A stretch of DNA of 64,000 nucleotides from Enterobacteriaceae bacterium UBA5654 (GTDB taxonomy: Bacteria > Pseudomonadota > Gammaproteobacteria > Enterobacterales > Enterobacteriaceae), in assembly GCA_002421005.1 (NCBI GenBank), contig DIJC01000007.1, positions 15,221-79,220 on the forward strand. The letters are read 5' to 3'. Shown one piece after another: positions 40,572-48,601 of the stretch. Under the pieces are notes generated by a model that searched no databases, was not told the origin of the DNA, and was given only the letters and a program-made list of their open reading frames with translations. The number at the start of each line of letters is the position of its first letter. The stretch's first letter is position 1. A program made the translations under genes and the position numbers.

Positions 40572-41933
40572 ATGACTACTGCCGTTTCCCCGCTTGTCGT
40601 CGCCAAATTTGGCGGCACCAGCGTGGCCAATTTTGATGCCATGAACCGCAGCGCGGACGTGGTGCTTTCCGATCCCAGCGTACATCTGGTGGTGCTTTCC
40701 GCGTCGGCGGGAGTGACCAATTTGCTGGTGGCGCTGGCCGAAGGGCTGGAGGCGAGCGAACGCTTCGTCAAACTGGATGCGATCCGCAAAATTCAGTTCG
40801 ATATCCTCGAACGTCTGACGCAGCCAAATATCATCCGTGAAGAAATTGATCGCCTGCTGGAAAATATTACCACTCTGGCAGAGGCGGCGTCGCTGGCGAC
40901 CTCTGCCGCCCTCACCGATGAACTGGTGAGCCACGGCGAGCTGATGTCTACCCTGTTGTTCGTCGAGATCCTGCGTGAGCGCAAGGTGCAGGCACAGTGG
41001 TTTGACGTGCGAAAAGTCATGCGCACCAGCGACCGTTTCGGCCGAGCCGAGCCGGACGTGGCGGCGCTCGCTGAACTCACCAACCAGTTGCTCTCTCCGC
41101 GCCTGCACGAAGGTCTGGTGATCACCCAGGGATTTATCGGCAGCGAAGGCAAAGGCCGTACCACCACGCTGGGACGCGGCGGCAGCGACTATACTGCCGC
41201 CCTGCTGGGAGAAGCGCTGCACGCGACCCGCGTGGATATCTGGACCGATGTGCCGGGCATTTACACCACCGACCCGCGCGTAGTGCCTGCGGCAAAACGT
41301 ATTGATGAAATCGCCTTTGAAGAGGCGGCGGAAATGGCAACGTTCGGCGCAAAAGTCCTGCACCCGGCGACGCTGCTGCCCGCCGTGCGCAGCGATATCC
41401 CGGTGTTTGTCGGCTCCAGCAAAGATCCAAAAGCGGGCGGCACGCTGGTCTGCAATGAGACGCAAAACCCGCCGCTGTTCCGCGCGCTGGCGCTGCGCCG
41501 GAAACAAACGCTGCTAACCTTGCACAGCCTGAATATGCTGCATTCGCGCGGCTTCCTGGCGGAGCTGTTCGGCATTCTGGCACGCCATAACATTTCGGTC
41601 GATTTGATCACCACCTCTGAAGTCAGCGTGGCGTTAACCCTCGATACGACCGGATCGACCTCCACCGGCGATACGCTGCTCACCCAGTCTCTGCTGATGG
41701 AATTGTCGGCTCTGTGTCGGGTGGAAGTTGAAGAAAACCTGGCGCTGGTCGCGCTGATCGGCAACGACCTGTCGAAAGCCTGCGGCGTGGGCAAAGAGGT
41801 ATTTGGCGTGCTGGAGCCGTTTAACATCCGCATGATTTGCTATGGCGCATCAAGCCATAACCTGTGCTTCCTTGTGCCCGGTGCCGAAGCCGAGCAGGTA
41901 GTCCAGAAGCTGCATTTCAATTTGTTTGAATAA
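40572..41933 (+). CDS. lysC: Lysine-sensitive aspartate kinase III
   Basis: LysC phosphorylates aspartate, the first step toward lysine, threonine and methionine, and is feedback-inhibited by lysine. The 453-residue protein has the kinase domain (KFGGTSVANFDAMNR near residue 12, then GFIGSEGKGRTTTLGRGGSD) and two C-terminal ACT domains for lysine binding (SLNMLHSRGFLAELFGIL and the VALIGNDLSKACGVGKEVFG part). The start at 40572 follows ACACGAGGTTGCT; an upstream ATG at 40500 was rejected. The first nine residues differ from E. coli. The leader has an ERIC element where E. coli has a lysine riboswitch. Confidence 0.97.
   Translation: MTTAVSPLVVAKFGGTSVANFDAMNRSADVVLSDPSVHLVVLSASAGVTNLLVALAEGLEASERFVKLDAIRKIQFDILERLTQPNIIREEIDRLLENITTLAEAASLATSAALTDELVSHGELMSTLLFVEILRERKVQAQWFDVRKVMRTSDRFGRAEPDVAALAELTNQLLSPRLHEGLVITQGFIGSEGKGRTTTLGRGGSDYTAALLGEALHATRVDIWTDVPGIYTTDPRVVPAAKRIDEIAFEEAAEMATFGAKVLHPATLLPAVRSDIPVFVGSSKDPKAGGTLVCNETQNPPLFRALALRRKQTLLTLHSLNMLHSRGFLAELFGILARHNISVDLITTSEVSVALTLDTTGSTSTGDTLLTQSLLMELSALCRVEVEENLALVALIGNDLSKACGVGKEVFGVLEPFNIRMICYGASSHNLCFLVPGAEAEQVVQKLHFNLFE
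41919..41933. repeat. Left copy of lysC-end direct repeat
   Basis: AATTTGTTTGAATAA is the last 15 bp of lysC and encodes the conserved Asn-Leu-Phe-Glu-stop end. An exact copy lies at 42788-42802. Extended leftwards to the CAT triplet, 18 of 21 bases agree. The pair brackets 869 bp of DNA with an acetyltransferase gene. Confidence 0.85.
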
Positions 41934-41938
41934 TAAAA

Positions 41939-41966
41939 ATGCCCGGTAGCGTTGTGCCAGCCGGGC
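41939..41966 (+). terminator. Hairpin downstream of lysC
   Basis: GCCCGG (41941-41946) pairs with CCGGGC (41961-41966) around GTAGCG..GCC-type loop sequence. No T-run follows, so its role as a terminator is uncertain. Confidence 0.45.
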
Positions 41967-42066
41967 AAACTCATTTGTGGTGTACTAAACATTCATCACC
42001 ATGCTTAGCTACCGATAGCATACGCATAATTCAGGGCCGATTTATCTTACGGCCCTGTTATTATGA

Positions 42067-42633
42067 CTAAGCGGCGGAAATAATTTTCGGTGTTACCTGG
42101 CAAATATAGGTCGACTTATCTGGAATATCCCCCAGCACTAGCGACATCGCGCCTATTTTCACATCATCACCGATGTTGACGTTGCCCAGAATACAGGCGC
42201 TTGCACCAATATTTACGTTATTACCAATATGCGCCGCCGATTCGTCATTATCATTACGCAGGCCGATAGTCACATTTTGATAGATGGTGGCATTTTCGCC
42301 GATGACCGATTTCCCTGAAATGACCACCCCGGTCAGGTGAACAAACTTAGGATTTATACCGATAGCGGCTTTTAAACTGATATCCGAGGCGTAGCGGCAC
42401 TGCAAGGACCAGTGGATTTTTTTAGCCGCGCGTTTTTGCTGTTTATTACCCTTTATCGACATCTGGCTGGCGAGACGCCACCACATCAGGAAATGCCGGG
42501 TACGGCTGCGGTGAGCCATATAAAGACGAAAGGGATTGAGCTTGCCGCCAGAGGTTATTTCCGCTCGCCAGAACTGTTTTAATTCAGCACTTTCTTCAGA
42601 TAACAGAAACAAAATAACAGGGATGATTTTCAT
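42067..42633 (-). CDS. Hexapeptide-repeat acyltransferase (serine acetyltransferase-like)
   Basis: This 188-residue protein is predicted to move an acetyl or acyl group onto a sugar or amino acid hydroxyl. The N-terminal 75 residues are helical and basic, as in SAT/CysE-like or capsule acetyltransferases. From about residue 88 it has left-handed beta-helix repeats (GVVISGKSVIGENATIYQNV, then HIGNNVNIGASACILGNVNI and IGDDVKIGAMSLVLGDIP). A likely catalytic His is in VHLTG. The start at 42633 (MKIIPVILF) was chosen because the longer frame to 42771 runs into non-conserved sequence. The gene is AT-rich compared with lysC and stands alone, opposite in direction, inside the direct repeat. The acceptor is unknown. 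Confidence 0.85.
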   Translation of the reverse strand: MKIIPVILFLLSEESAELKQFWRAEITSGGKLNPFRLYMAHRSRTRHFLMWWRLASQMSIKGNKQQKRAAKKIHWSLQCRYASDISLKAAIGINPKFVHLTGVVISGKSVIGENATIYQNVTIGLRNDNDESAAHIGNNVNIGASACILGNVNIGDDVKIGAMSLVLGDIPDKSTYICQVTPKIISAA

Positions 42634-42787
42634 GTTCTCGTTTTTCTTCAGCGACACATTCTGTGATATTGCGGGTTGTCCCGACCGGTTAAAACCCGAT
42701 AACAATAGTCCATGTTGCCCCTTCCCGCCTGCCTGAATTCGTCGTATTTTCCTCGCGCACAGAGGCCACATGAATCCTCTTCATCAT

Positions 42788-42802
42788 AATTTGTTTGAAT
42801 AA
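42788..42802. repeat. Right copy of lysC-end direct repeat
   Basis: AATTTGTTTGAATAA is identical to the last 15 bp of lysC (41919-41933). It is intergenic here, 94 bp upstream of the PanS-like gene, and marks the right limit of the 869-bp segment that carries the acetyltransferase. Confidence 0.85.
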
Positions 42803-42896
42803 ACAGCCCTCACACGATAAAAAATAGCTATGGTCTGGCTCGATCCCGGCCTGTTTATAACAAAACACAACGCATACATCCCTGAGGAAAAACACG

Positions 42897-43835
42897 ATGC
42901 TTTCCATGCTGACCAGGCTGTTCCCGTTATGGGCGCTGCTGCTCTCCGTTATCGCTTATTACACGCCCACCACCTTTGTTCCCCTCGGCCCGTGGGTCAG
43001 TACGCTGCTGATGCTCATTATGTTTGGCATGGGTGTACATTTACGGCTCGCTGATTTTAAGCGCGTGCTGTCGCGCCCGGCTCCGGTTGCCGCAGGGATT
43101 TTCCTGCATTATCTGGTCATGCCGCTGGCCGCCTGGCTGCTGGCGATACTGTTTAAAATGCCGCCGGATCTCTCCGCCGGTATGGTGCTGGTGGGAAGTG
43201 TCGCCAGCGGCACCGCGTCGAATGTGATGATTTATCTGGCAAAAGGCGACGTCGCGCTTTCCGTCACCATCTCTTCCGTCTCTACTCTGGTGGGCGTAGT
43301 TGCCACGCCGTTGCTGACACGGTTGTATGTGGACGCTCACATTCAGGTGGATGTGATGGGGATGCTGCTGAGCATTCTGCAAATCGTGGTGATCCCGATT
43401 GCGCTTGGCCTGATTGTTCACCATCTGTTCCCGCGCGTGGTGAAGGCCGTGGAACCGTACCTGCCTGCGTTCTCAATGGTCTGCATTCTGGCGATTATCA
43501 GCGCAGTGGTCGCGGGCAGCGCCAGCCATATTGCTTCGGTCGGAGTGGTGGTGATTATCGCGGTGATCCTGCATAACACCATCGGGCTGCTGGGCGGATA
43601 CTGGGGCGGCAAGCTGTTCGGTTTTGATGAGTCAACCTGCCGCACGCTGGCGATTGAAGTCGGTATGCAGAACTCCGGCCTTGCCGCCGCGCTCGGCAAA
43701 ATTTACTTTTCCCCGCTGGCCGCCCTCCCCGGCGCGCTCTTTTCGGTATGGCATAATCTTTCCGGCTCGCTGCTGGCGGGATACTGGTCTGCGAAGCCGC
43801 TTGATGAGAAACATAAGACGCTGCGCCAGCAGTAA
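42897..43835 (+). CDS. BASS-family sodium-dependent transporter (PanS-like)
   Basis: This 312-residue inner-membrane protein belongs to the bile acid:sodium symporter family. About ten hydrophobic helices are visible. The family motifs are present: VLVGSVASGTASNVMIYLAKGDVALSV near residue 98 (sodium site, GTASN) and AIEVGMQNSGLAAALGKIYF near residue 250 (EVGMQNSG). The sequence resembles the Salmonella ketopantoate/pantoate transporter PanS, but the substrate cannot be read from sequence. CTGAGGAAAAACACG precedes the start. Confidence 0.88.
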   Translation: MLSMLTRLFPLWALLLSVIAYYTPTTFVPLGPWVSTLLMLIMFGMGVHLRLADFKRVLSRPAPVAAGIFLHYLVMPLAAWLLAILFKMPPDLSAGMVLVGSVASGTASNVMIYLAKGDVALSVTISSVSTLVGVVATPLLTRLYVDAHIQVDVMGMLLSILQIVVIPIALGLIVHHLFPRVVKAVEPYLPAFSMVCILAIISAVVAGSASHIASVGVVVIIAVILHNTIGLLGGYWGGKLFGFDESTCRTLAIEVGMQNSGLAAALGKIYFSPLAALPGALFSVWHNLSGSLLAGYWSAKPLDEKHKTLRQQ

Positions 43836-44001
43836 TCCAGCGTGATGGGGGGTACGCCCTCCATCCTCACCGCATTTCTTTTGAACTCCGTCACAAAACC
43901 ACAAATAACAACACAAAGCAATTTCTTAATATACTCTTTTATTTTCATATAAATACAACAAAAAACACGCTTAATCCTTCGCAAAAAACAGCGATCAAAT
44001 G

Positions 44002-44049
44002 TTGATTTAATTTGTTTCTGTTGGAATTATTATGTCATTACAACACAAA
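44002..44049 (+). promoter_or_regulatory. Candidate promoter and DeoR-type operator of the EIIC-like operon
   Basis: A -35-like TTGATT (44002-44007) and a -10-like AATTAT (44025-44030) stand 17 bp apart. Overlapping them is an inverted repeat: TTTCTGTTGGAAT (44015-44027) and ATTACAACACAAA (44037-44049), which agree at 11 of 13 positions as reverse complements with a 9-bp spacer. It ends 30 bp upstream of the first operon gene. The last gene of the operon encodes a DeoR-type regulator, whose binding here would block the promoter. Confidence 0.5.
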
Positions 44050-44079
44050 TAACCCTCTTACCCTGTCCCTGAGGCTACG

Positions 44080-45666
44080 ATGAAAAAAATTGCGATTATT
44101 GGAAGCAGTGGAGGCAATCTCTACAACCTGGGCGGCGCAGAGCCGGAAAAGTTGCTGCATGAGATTTACCAGCAGTGCGAAGCCGCAGGCGTGGAGGTCG
44201 CTGCCGTGCAGTTTATCGCGGCGGAGGCGTCTATGGATGCCGCCAAACCCGACACGCCAGCATCCGTTTTTGCCCTGACCGCAGAAAACCAACAAAAACC
44301 ACAGCGTATCTTTCACGGTAAGCTGGCCGACGTGAATGCTTCGGTGGTAGAAAGCGATCGGCAGATCGCAGAAAGGATCCGCAGCGGCGAGATCGACGGG
44401 ATCGTCGTCATGAGCGCCGATCCGCAGAAAACAAATCAGGCCGTTTTCGCCGCTGCCGTGGACATGAAAACGCCGATTGTCGGTACAGGTGGTACCTCAA
44501 TGGCGCTGATCGCCGCCAAAGGCGCAAAAGTGGTCGCAACCTCCGGCACTACCGGCACCACCAGCCGTACTCGCGCGGTTTCTTTTGTGGCATCGCTGTG
44601 TAAACACTGGAGGATCAAATACAAGCCGCAGCTGGGCAGCGCCTCGCCTTCACAAAGCGGTTCAGGAAAAAGCCTGCTTAAGCGGTTTAACATCCGCAGC
44701 ATTATGATCCCCGCCTTGCCCGGCTTTATTGCGATGGCGATTGTCCTCGCACTGAGCCACATTCCCGGGCTGGAAAAACTGAACGATATTTTTGAGATTC
44801 TGCTGAAAGGCCTGCCGGTGCTGGTCGCCGTTCTCGCCGCGAAGCAGATTTCTGAGCTGGATGAAGTCTCGATCGTGGCAGGCGTGGTTGCCGGGGTGCT
44901 TTCAGTTGAAGGCGGGCTGATTGGCGGGATTATCGGCGGTCTGATGGCCGGTATCTTCGTTCGCTGGCTATTTGAACTGTGTCTGAACTGGCGCTTTCCG
45001 ATGACCACCGTCAACATTGTCGCCGGTGGGATATCCGGCCTCGCCGCCGGTTTGATCATGCACTATTTGCTAAGCCCGCTGGCGCTGGAAGCCGGTAACT
45101 ATATCAAGCTGGCCATTGAAAGCACGCTGGCATTCAGTCCTGTCCTTGCCGGACTCCTGGCGGGGCTGGTCATCTGGCCTGCCATACTCGGCGGCGTATA
45201 CCACGCGGTCATCCTGCCGCTGGTGCTGCTGGAGATGGAAAAATCCGGCGTCAGCTTCCTCGGCGCGGTAGATATGGTTGGCCTGGTCATGGTCGCTGCC
45301 GGTATCAACCTGGCTAACGTCATCGCCCCTCGTGAAAAAAGCGAAGCAGCGGTCGCCACCCCCGGTCTGCTCATCAACCTGGGCTTTGGGACCTTCGTGG
45401 AGTCTGCCTATCCGTTCATGTTCGCCAACAAAATCGTCTTTGGCTCCGCCATCGTCTGGGCGGGTCTGGGCGGCATGATGCTGGGCTTCTTTAACGTTAA
45501 GGGTGTGGCCTACGTTCCCGCATTCGCATCACCGTTCTTATCCAGTAACGCATTACAGATGGCCATTGTGATGATCACGGTAATGGTGCTGACTTGCATC
45601 AGCACCCTTATTGCTAACCGATTTAAGGCCGTCGTGCAGAAAGAATCTGCGCCGGTAACGCACTAA
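44080..45666 (+). CDS. PTS EIIC-like permease with an unusual N-terminal domain
   Basis: The 528-residue protein has two parts. Residues 1 to about 180 form a soluble glycine-rich alpha/beta domain that I do not recognise: it starts KKIAIIGSSGGNLYNLGG and contains IVGTGGTSMALIAAKGAKVV and TSGTTGTTSRTRAVSF. It has no EIIA histidine or EIIB cysteine signature that I can see. Residues about 205-520 are hydrophobic and resemble fructose-family EIIC, with GGLIGGIIGGLMAGI and the GTFVESAYPFMFAN segment that corresponds to the EGAIPFA motif. It would import a sugar or sugar acid. No EIIA or EIIB gene is in the cluster, so phosphate may come from another PTS or the protein may not phosphorylate. It heads a four-gene operon. 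Confidence 0.75.
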   Translation: MKKIAIIGSSGGNLYNLGGAEPEKLLHEIYQQCEAAGVEVAAVQFIAAEASMDAAKPDTPASVFALTAENQQKPQRIFHGKLADVNASVVESDRQIAERIRSGEIDGIVVMSADPQKTNQAVFAAAVDMKTPIVGTGGTSMALIAAKGAKVVATSGTTGTTSRTRAVSFVASLCKHWRIKYKPQLGSASPSQSGSGKSLLKRFNIRSIMIPALPGFIAMAIVLALSHIPGLEKLNDIFEILLKGLPVLVAVLAAKQISELDEVSIVAGVVAGVLSVEGGLIGGIIGGLMAGIFVRWLFELCLNWRFPMTTVNIVAGGISGLAAGLIMHYLLSPLALEAGNYIKLAIESTLAFSPVLAGLLAGLVIWPAILGGVYHAVILPLVLLEMEKSGVSFLGAVDMVGLVMVAAGINLANVIAPREKSEAAVATPGLLINLGFGTFVESAYPFMFANKIVFGSAIVWAGLGGMMLGFFNVKGVAYVPAFASPFLSSNALQMAIVMITVMVLTCISTLIANRFKAVVQKESAPVTH

Positions 45667-45693
45667 TTAATGCACCAACACCAGAGGTACACC

Positions 45694-46533
45694 ATGTTTA
45701 AAGGCGATATGAATAAAAAACGCGCAAAAGCGTTACAGAAAGTGAAAGATGCCATTGTGCTTCACGGCGGGCAAACCATTCTCAGCACCGGTATCACGGG
45801 CGATGATGCGCGTCTGGCGAAAGCGGTATGCGAAGCCGGGGTCAAACTGCTGGAGCCGAATCATCCCGCCCTGGCGCTGGCACGCGGTCACAAAGGCGTG
45901 AGTAATATGCACGCAGCGGAACAAATTCGCCATGAAATCACCAACGGCCAGATGGCAGAGGCGGTAAACGGCGTGCGTAATGTGGTGCCCGACGATATTT
46001 TCATTACCGTCGGCATTGCGGGCGGCTTTACCGAAACCCTGCCGGTTCCGCTTAGCGAAACCGAAATTCTTGAAATTGCCCGCGCTGGCGCTGACGGATT
46101 GCATACCCATAAATCCGACTGGGAGGATTTGCAGGATATTGTCGATCTTGCGCACCAGTATGGCCTGACCGTCGATGCTTATATTGGCCATCCTGATGAT
46201 CTGCACACATTTGGCATCCCGGCACGCACACCGGAAGAAGTGGCGAGCGTCGCGAAGCGGATGCAGGACATTGGCGTCGATATGATCGGCCTGATGACCG
46301 GCATGAGCTATGAAGGCGTGGCGGCAGGCGATATTCCGCAGGCAATTAAAGACCGTCTGCGAGCGCTGGTCGGCGCGGTGGATGTCCCGACGCTGGCGGA
46401 AGGCGGTATCAACCTCGCCAACGCCAAAGCCTTTAAGGATACCGGCGTGAATATCCTGGTGGTCGGGACCGCAATCGACAATATGGTCTGCAATGCCGCC
46501 AAAGATGCTGTGACGCCGTTTATTACTCATTAA
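45694..46533 (+). CDS. Predicted TIM-barrel phosphosugar enzyme
   Basis: This 279-residue soluble protein looks like a TIM barrel. It has an N-terminal LHGGQTILSTGITGDDARLAK segment, a middle GADGLHTHKSDWEDLQDIVD segment and a C-terminal phosphate-binding pair, PTLAEGGINLANAKAF and NILVVGTAIDN, like HisA/HisF and KGPDC/hexulose-phosphate synthase families. Likely roles are an aldolase, epimerase or decarboxylase on the sugar phosphate imported by the upstream permease; none can be chosen. The start at 45694 (MFKGDMNKKR) follows CAGAGGTACACC; an ATG at 45670 has no ribosome-binding site. It begins 27 bp after the permease gene. Confidence 0.72.
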   Translation: MFKGDMNKKRAKALQKVKDAIVLHGGQTILSTGITGDDARLAKAVCEAGVKLLEPNHPALALARGHKGVSNMHAAEQIRHEITNGQMAEAVNGVRNVVPDDIFITVGIAGGFTETLPVPLSETEILEIARAGADGLHTHKSDWEDLQDIVDLAHQYGLTVDAYIGHPDDLHTFGIPARTPEEVASVAKRMQDIGVDMIGLMTGMSYEGVAAGDIPQAIKDRLRALVGAVDVPTLAEGGINLANAKAFKDTGVNILVVGTAIDNMVCNAAKDAVTPFITH

Positions 46534-46551
46534 AAAAGCCGGGAAAGTTAT

Positions 46552-47352
46552 ATGCTGCTGGTTACCGATCTGGACGGAACATTATTAACGTCGCGGAAGA
46601 TAATAGGCCCACGCACCCGTCAGGCGCTGGCTGACTATCGCCAGCGCGGCGGCCAGCTGGCTGCCTGTTCCGCCAGACCGGTTTCTTCAATGATGCAGCT
46701 GCTGCAAGAGCAGGGAGTTGATACTCTGTTTAGCTGGTGCGCCGGATTCAACGGTGGGCAAATCCTTGCGATGGCGCAGCAACGAATTATCCATTCTGCC
46801 GGGTTATCCAGCCAGCAGCTACAGGACATCGATCGGCATAGTGTTCTTTCCCGCTATTCACACCATTTTTTTAGCGCCGGAGCTATTTATTGTCGCGACG
46901 ATTACCCCGTCGCGCGCTGGACAAGGTATGAAGCACGACTTTTTGACCTTCCACTGATTACCGCGCCCTCTGAAAATATCGTGAATCGCAACGACATTTA
47001 TAAAATCACGCTGGTAGCGGACTCGTCGAAAATTGATTCGCTGGATGCACAGTTGAATATAATACTGCCTGTTGATTATCGCGCCACGGTGACGGGAGCC
47101 CATTATATTGATATTCAGCGTGCAGAAATAAATAAAGGTTATGCGATAAAAACGTTAATTGAGCAAGCAGGGATCTGTGCGGCGCAGGTTATCGCCTTTG
47201 GCGACCAGCAAAACGATGTCAGCATGTTTACTGCCGCTGGCGTGGGGATCGCCATGGGCAACGCCCCGGCGTCGGTAAAAAAGCAGGCCGACTACGTTAC
47301 GGCGTCTAACGATGATGAGGGTATTGCCGACGCGCTGAAGTGGTTGCGCTGA
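46552..47352 (+). CDS. HAD-superfamily (Cof-type) sugar phosphatase
   Basis: This 266-residue protein has the Cof/YidA-type HAD motifs: DLDGTLL with nucleophile Asp6 and acid/base Asp8, the motif II serine/threonine in AACSARPVSS, a cap domain from about residue 80 to 190, the lysine in EINKGYAIKTLIE and the acidic motif FGDQQNDVSMF near residue 217, then GIAMGNAP. All catalytic groups are present. In this operon it probably removes phosphate from a pathway intermediate, perhaps to avoid sugar-phosphate stress. It begins 18 bp after the TIM-barrel gene. Confidence 0.85.
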   Translation: MLLVTDLDGTLLTSRKIIGPRTRQALADYRQRGGQLAACSARPVSSMMQLLQEQGVDTLFSWCAGFNGGQILAMAQQRIIHSAGLSSQQLQDIDRHSVLSRYSHHFFSAGAIYCRDDYPVARWTRYEARLFDLPLITAPSENIVNRNDIYKITLVADSSKIDSLDAQLNIILPVDYRATVTGAHYIDIQRAEINKGYAIKTLIEQAGICAAQVIAFGDQQNDVSMFTAAGVGIAMGNAPASVKKQADYVTASNDDEGIADALKWLR

Positions 47353-47401
47353 CCTGCGCATCCAGTTACCATGCGCCAAAGCACGATTCTGGCGGACAAT
47401 C

Positions 47402-48160
47402 ATGAACCCGATAAAAAGAAGAAAACATATTCTTGATGAATTAGAAAAGTTCGGTGAAGTGACCGTGGTTAAATTATCGGAAACGCTAAAAGTCACTTCT
47501 GAAACCATTCGTCGGGATCTCTCTTCGCTGGAGTCTGAAGGGCAAATCACCAAAATCCACGGCGGCGCGGTGATAAAGCAGGTTGTTCAGGAAGATGCCT
47601 TTGGCGCACGCATTAATACCCATCGCGAAGAAAAAATGGCGATAGGTAAAGTGGCCGCCACTATGGTCAGCGAGCACGACACCTTATTTATTGATTCCTG
47701 TACCACCAACCTTATTCTGGCAGAACAATTACCCTCTTTCGCCTTCTCCGTTATTACCAACTCCGCACTAATTGCCGATAAAATTAAAGAACATAATCTG
47801 TTGGCGCGAGTTTATGTATTAGGCGGCGAATATGATTACCATTTCCGCGCTAATCTTGGCGTCTCCGTCTGCCAGCAAATTAATGCCATTCATGCCGATA
47901 TTTGTTTCATCGGCGCGGGCGGCATTTCGCCCCAGCACGGGGTGCTGGTGAAAAGCTTTGATGAGGCGTATGTGGCGCAGGCCATGATCACCATGAGCAA
48001 AAAATCGGTGATCCTCGCCGATCACAGCAAATTTGGGCAGGATGGCGTGATGTGCATCGCAACCTTAAAAGAGGTCGATCACATTATTACCGATAGCGGA
48101 TTCAAAACAACGGGTTATACCCAACCGGATTTCGCCGGGAAATTGCGGGTGGCAGAGTAG
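47402..48160 (+). CDS. DeoR-family transcriptional regulator
   Basis: This 252-residue protein has a DeoR-type N-terminal HTH (MNPIKRRKHILDELEKFGEV, then LKVTSETIRRDLSSLESEGQ and the KIHGGAV wing) and a C-terminal sugar-phosphate isomerase-like sensor domain with FIDSCTTNLILAEQL, FIGAGGISPQHGV and ILADHSKFGQDG. Such proteins usually repress a sugar operon until a phosphorylated sugar binds. It is the last gene of the operon, 49 bp after the HAD gene, so autoregulation is likely. A matching inverted repeat lies over the operon promoter. Confidence 0.88.
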   Translation: MNPIKRRKHILDELEKFGEVTVVKLSETLKVTSETIRRDLSSLESEGQITKIHGGAVIKQVVQEDAFGARINTHREEKMAIGKVAATMVSEHDTLFIDSCTTNLILAEQLPSFAFSVITNSALIADKIKEHNLLARVYVLGGEYDYHFRANLGVSVCQQINAIHADICFIGAGGISPQHGVLVKSFDEAYVAQAMITMSKKSVILADHSKFGQDGVMCIATLKEVDHIITDSGFKTTGYTQPDFAGKLRVAE

Positions 48161-48328
48161 TCCTGCCCGGTTGCCGCATCGCCTGACTTTCTTGCTTCAG
48201 AGTTTGTCCACTAGGCGTAACGCTATGACCCGCACAGCCGAAGTAAATATGCGCGCTGCTTGCAGGACAGGTTCTATTTTGTCGTTAATGCCGTACACTG
48301 AACCATCTTCCTGCCAGAGGGCACTATC

Positions 48329-48601
48329 ATGGCACTTCCCCGCATTACCCAAAAAGAGATGACCGAGCGCGAGCAGCGCGAACTGAAAACGCTGCTTGAT
48401 CGTGCGCGGATTGCGCATGGTCGCCTGTTGACCAACGCGGAAAGCAACAACGTTAAAAAAGAGTACATCAATAAGCTAATGATTGAGCGTGAAGCAGAAG
48501 CGAAAAAAGCCCGCCAGTTGAAGAAAAAGCAGGCTTATAAACCGGATAAGGAAGCATCGTTTTCCTGGTCGGCAAATACACCGACGCGCGGCAGGCGTTA
48601 A
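48329..48601 (+). CDS. yjbD: DUF3811 family protein YjbD
   Basis: YjbD is a 90-residue highly charged, helical protein of unknown function. It reads MALPRITQKEMTEREQRELK at the start and ends in FSWSANTPTRGRR, like the E. coli protein of the same length. The middle is rich in Lys, Glu and Arg (LMIEREAEAKKARQLKKKQA), which suggests a long helix or coiled coil and possible nucleic acid contact. It is convergent with rluF, and the two genes overlap by 4 bp at their stop codons. Confidence 0.94.
   Translation: MALPRITQKEMTEREQRELKTLLDRARIAHGRLLTNAESNNVKKEYINKLMIEREAEAKKARQLKKKQAYKPDKEASFSWSANTPTRGRR

Noticed and set aside
40515..41507. 330-codon frame antisense to lysC
   Set aside because: It is a composition shadow of lysC: Arg/His/Gln-rich, without domains, and lies wholly inside a highly conserved gene.
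42634..42896. 72-codon minus-strand frame and other signals between the acetyltransferase and the PanS-like gene
   Set aside because: The frame (42689-42907) overlaps the start of the transporter and shows no ribosome-binding site. Apart from the direct repeat, I see nothing in this gap.
44080..44640. Idea that the permease N-domain is a normal EIIA or EIIB
   Set aside because: I could not find the EIIA histidine motif or the EIIB cysteine P-loop, and the loop pattern is different.
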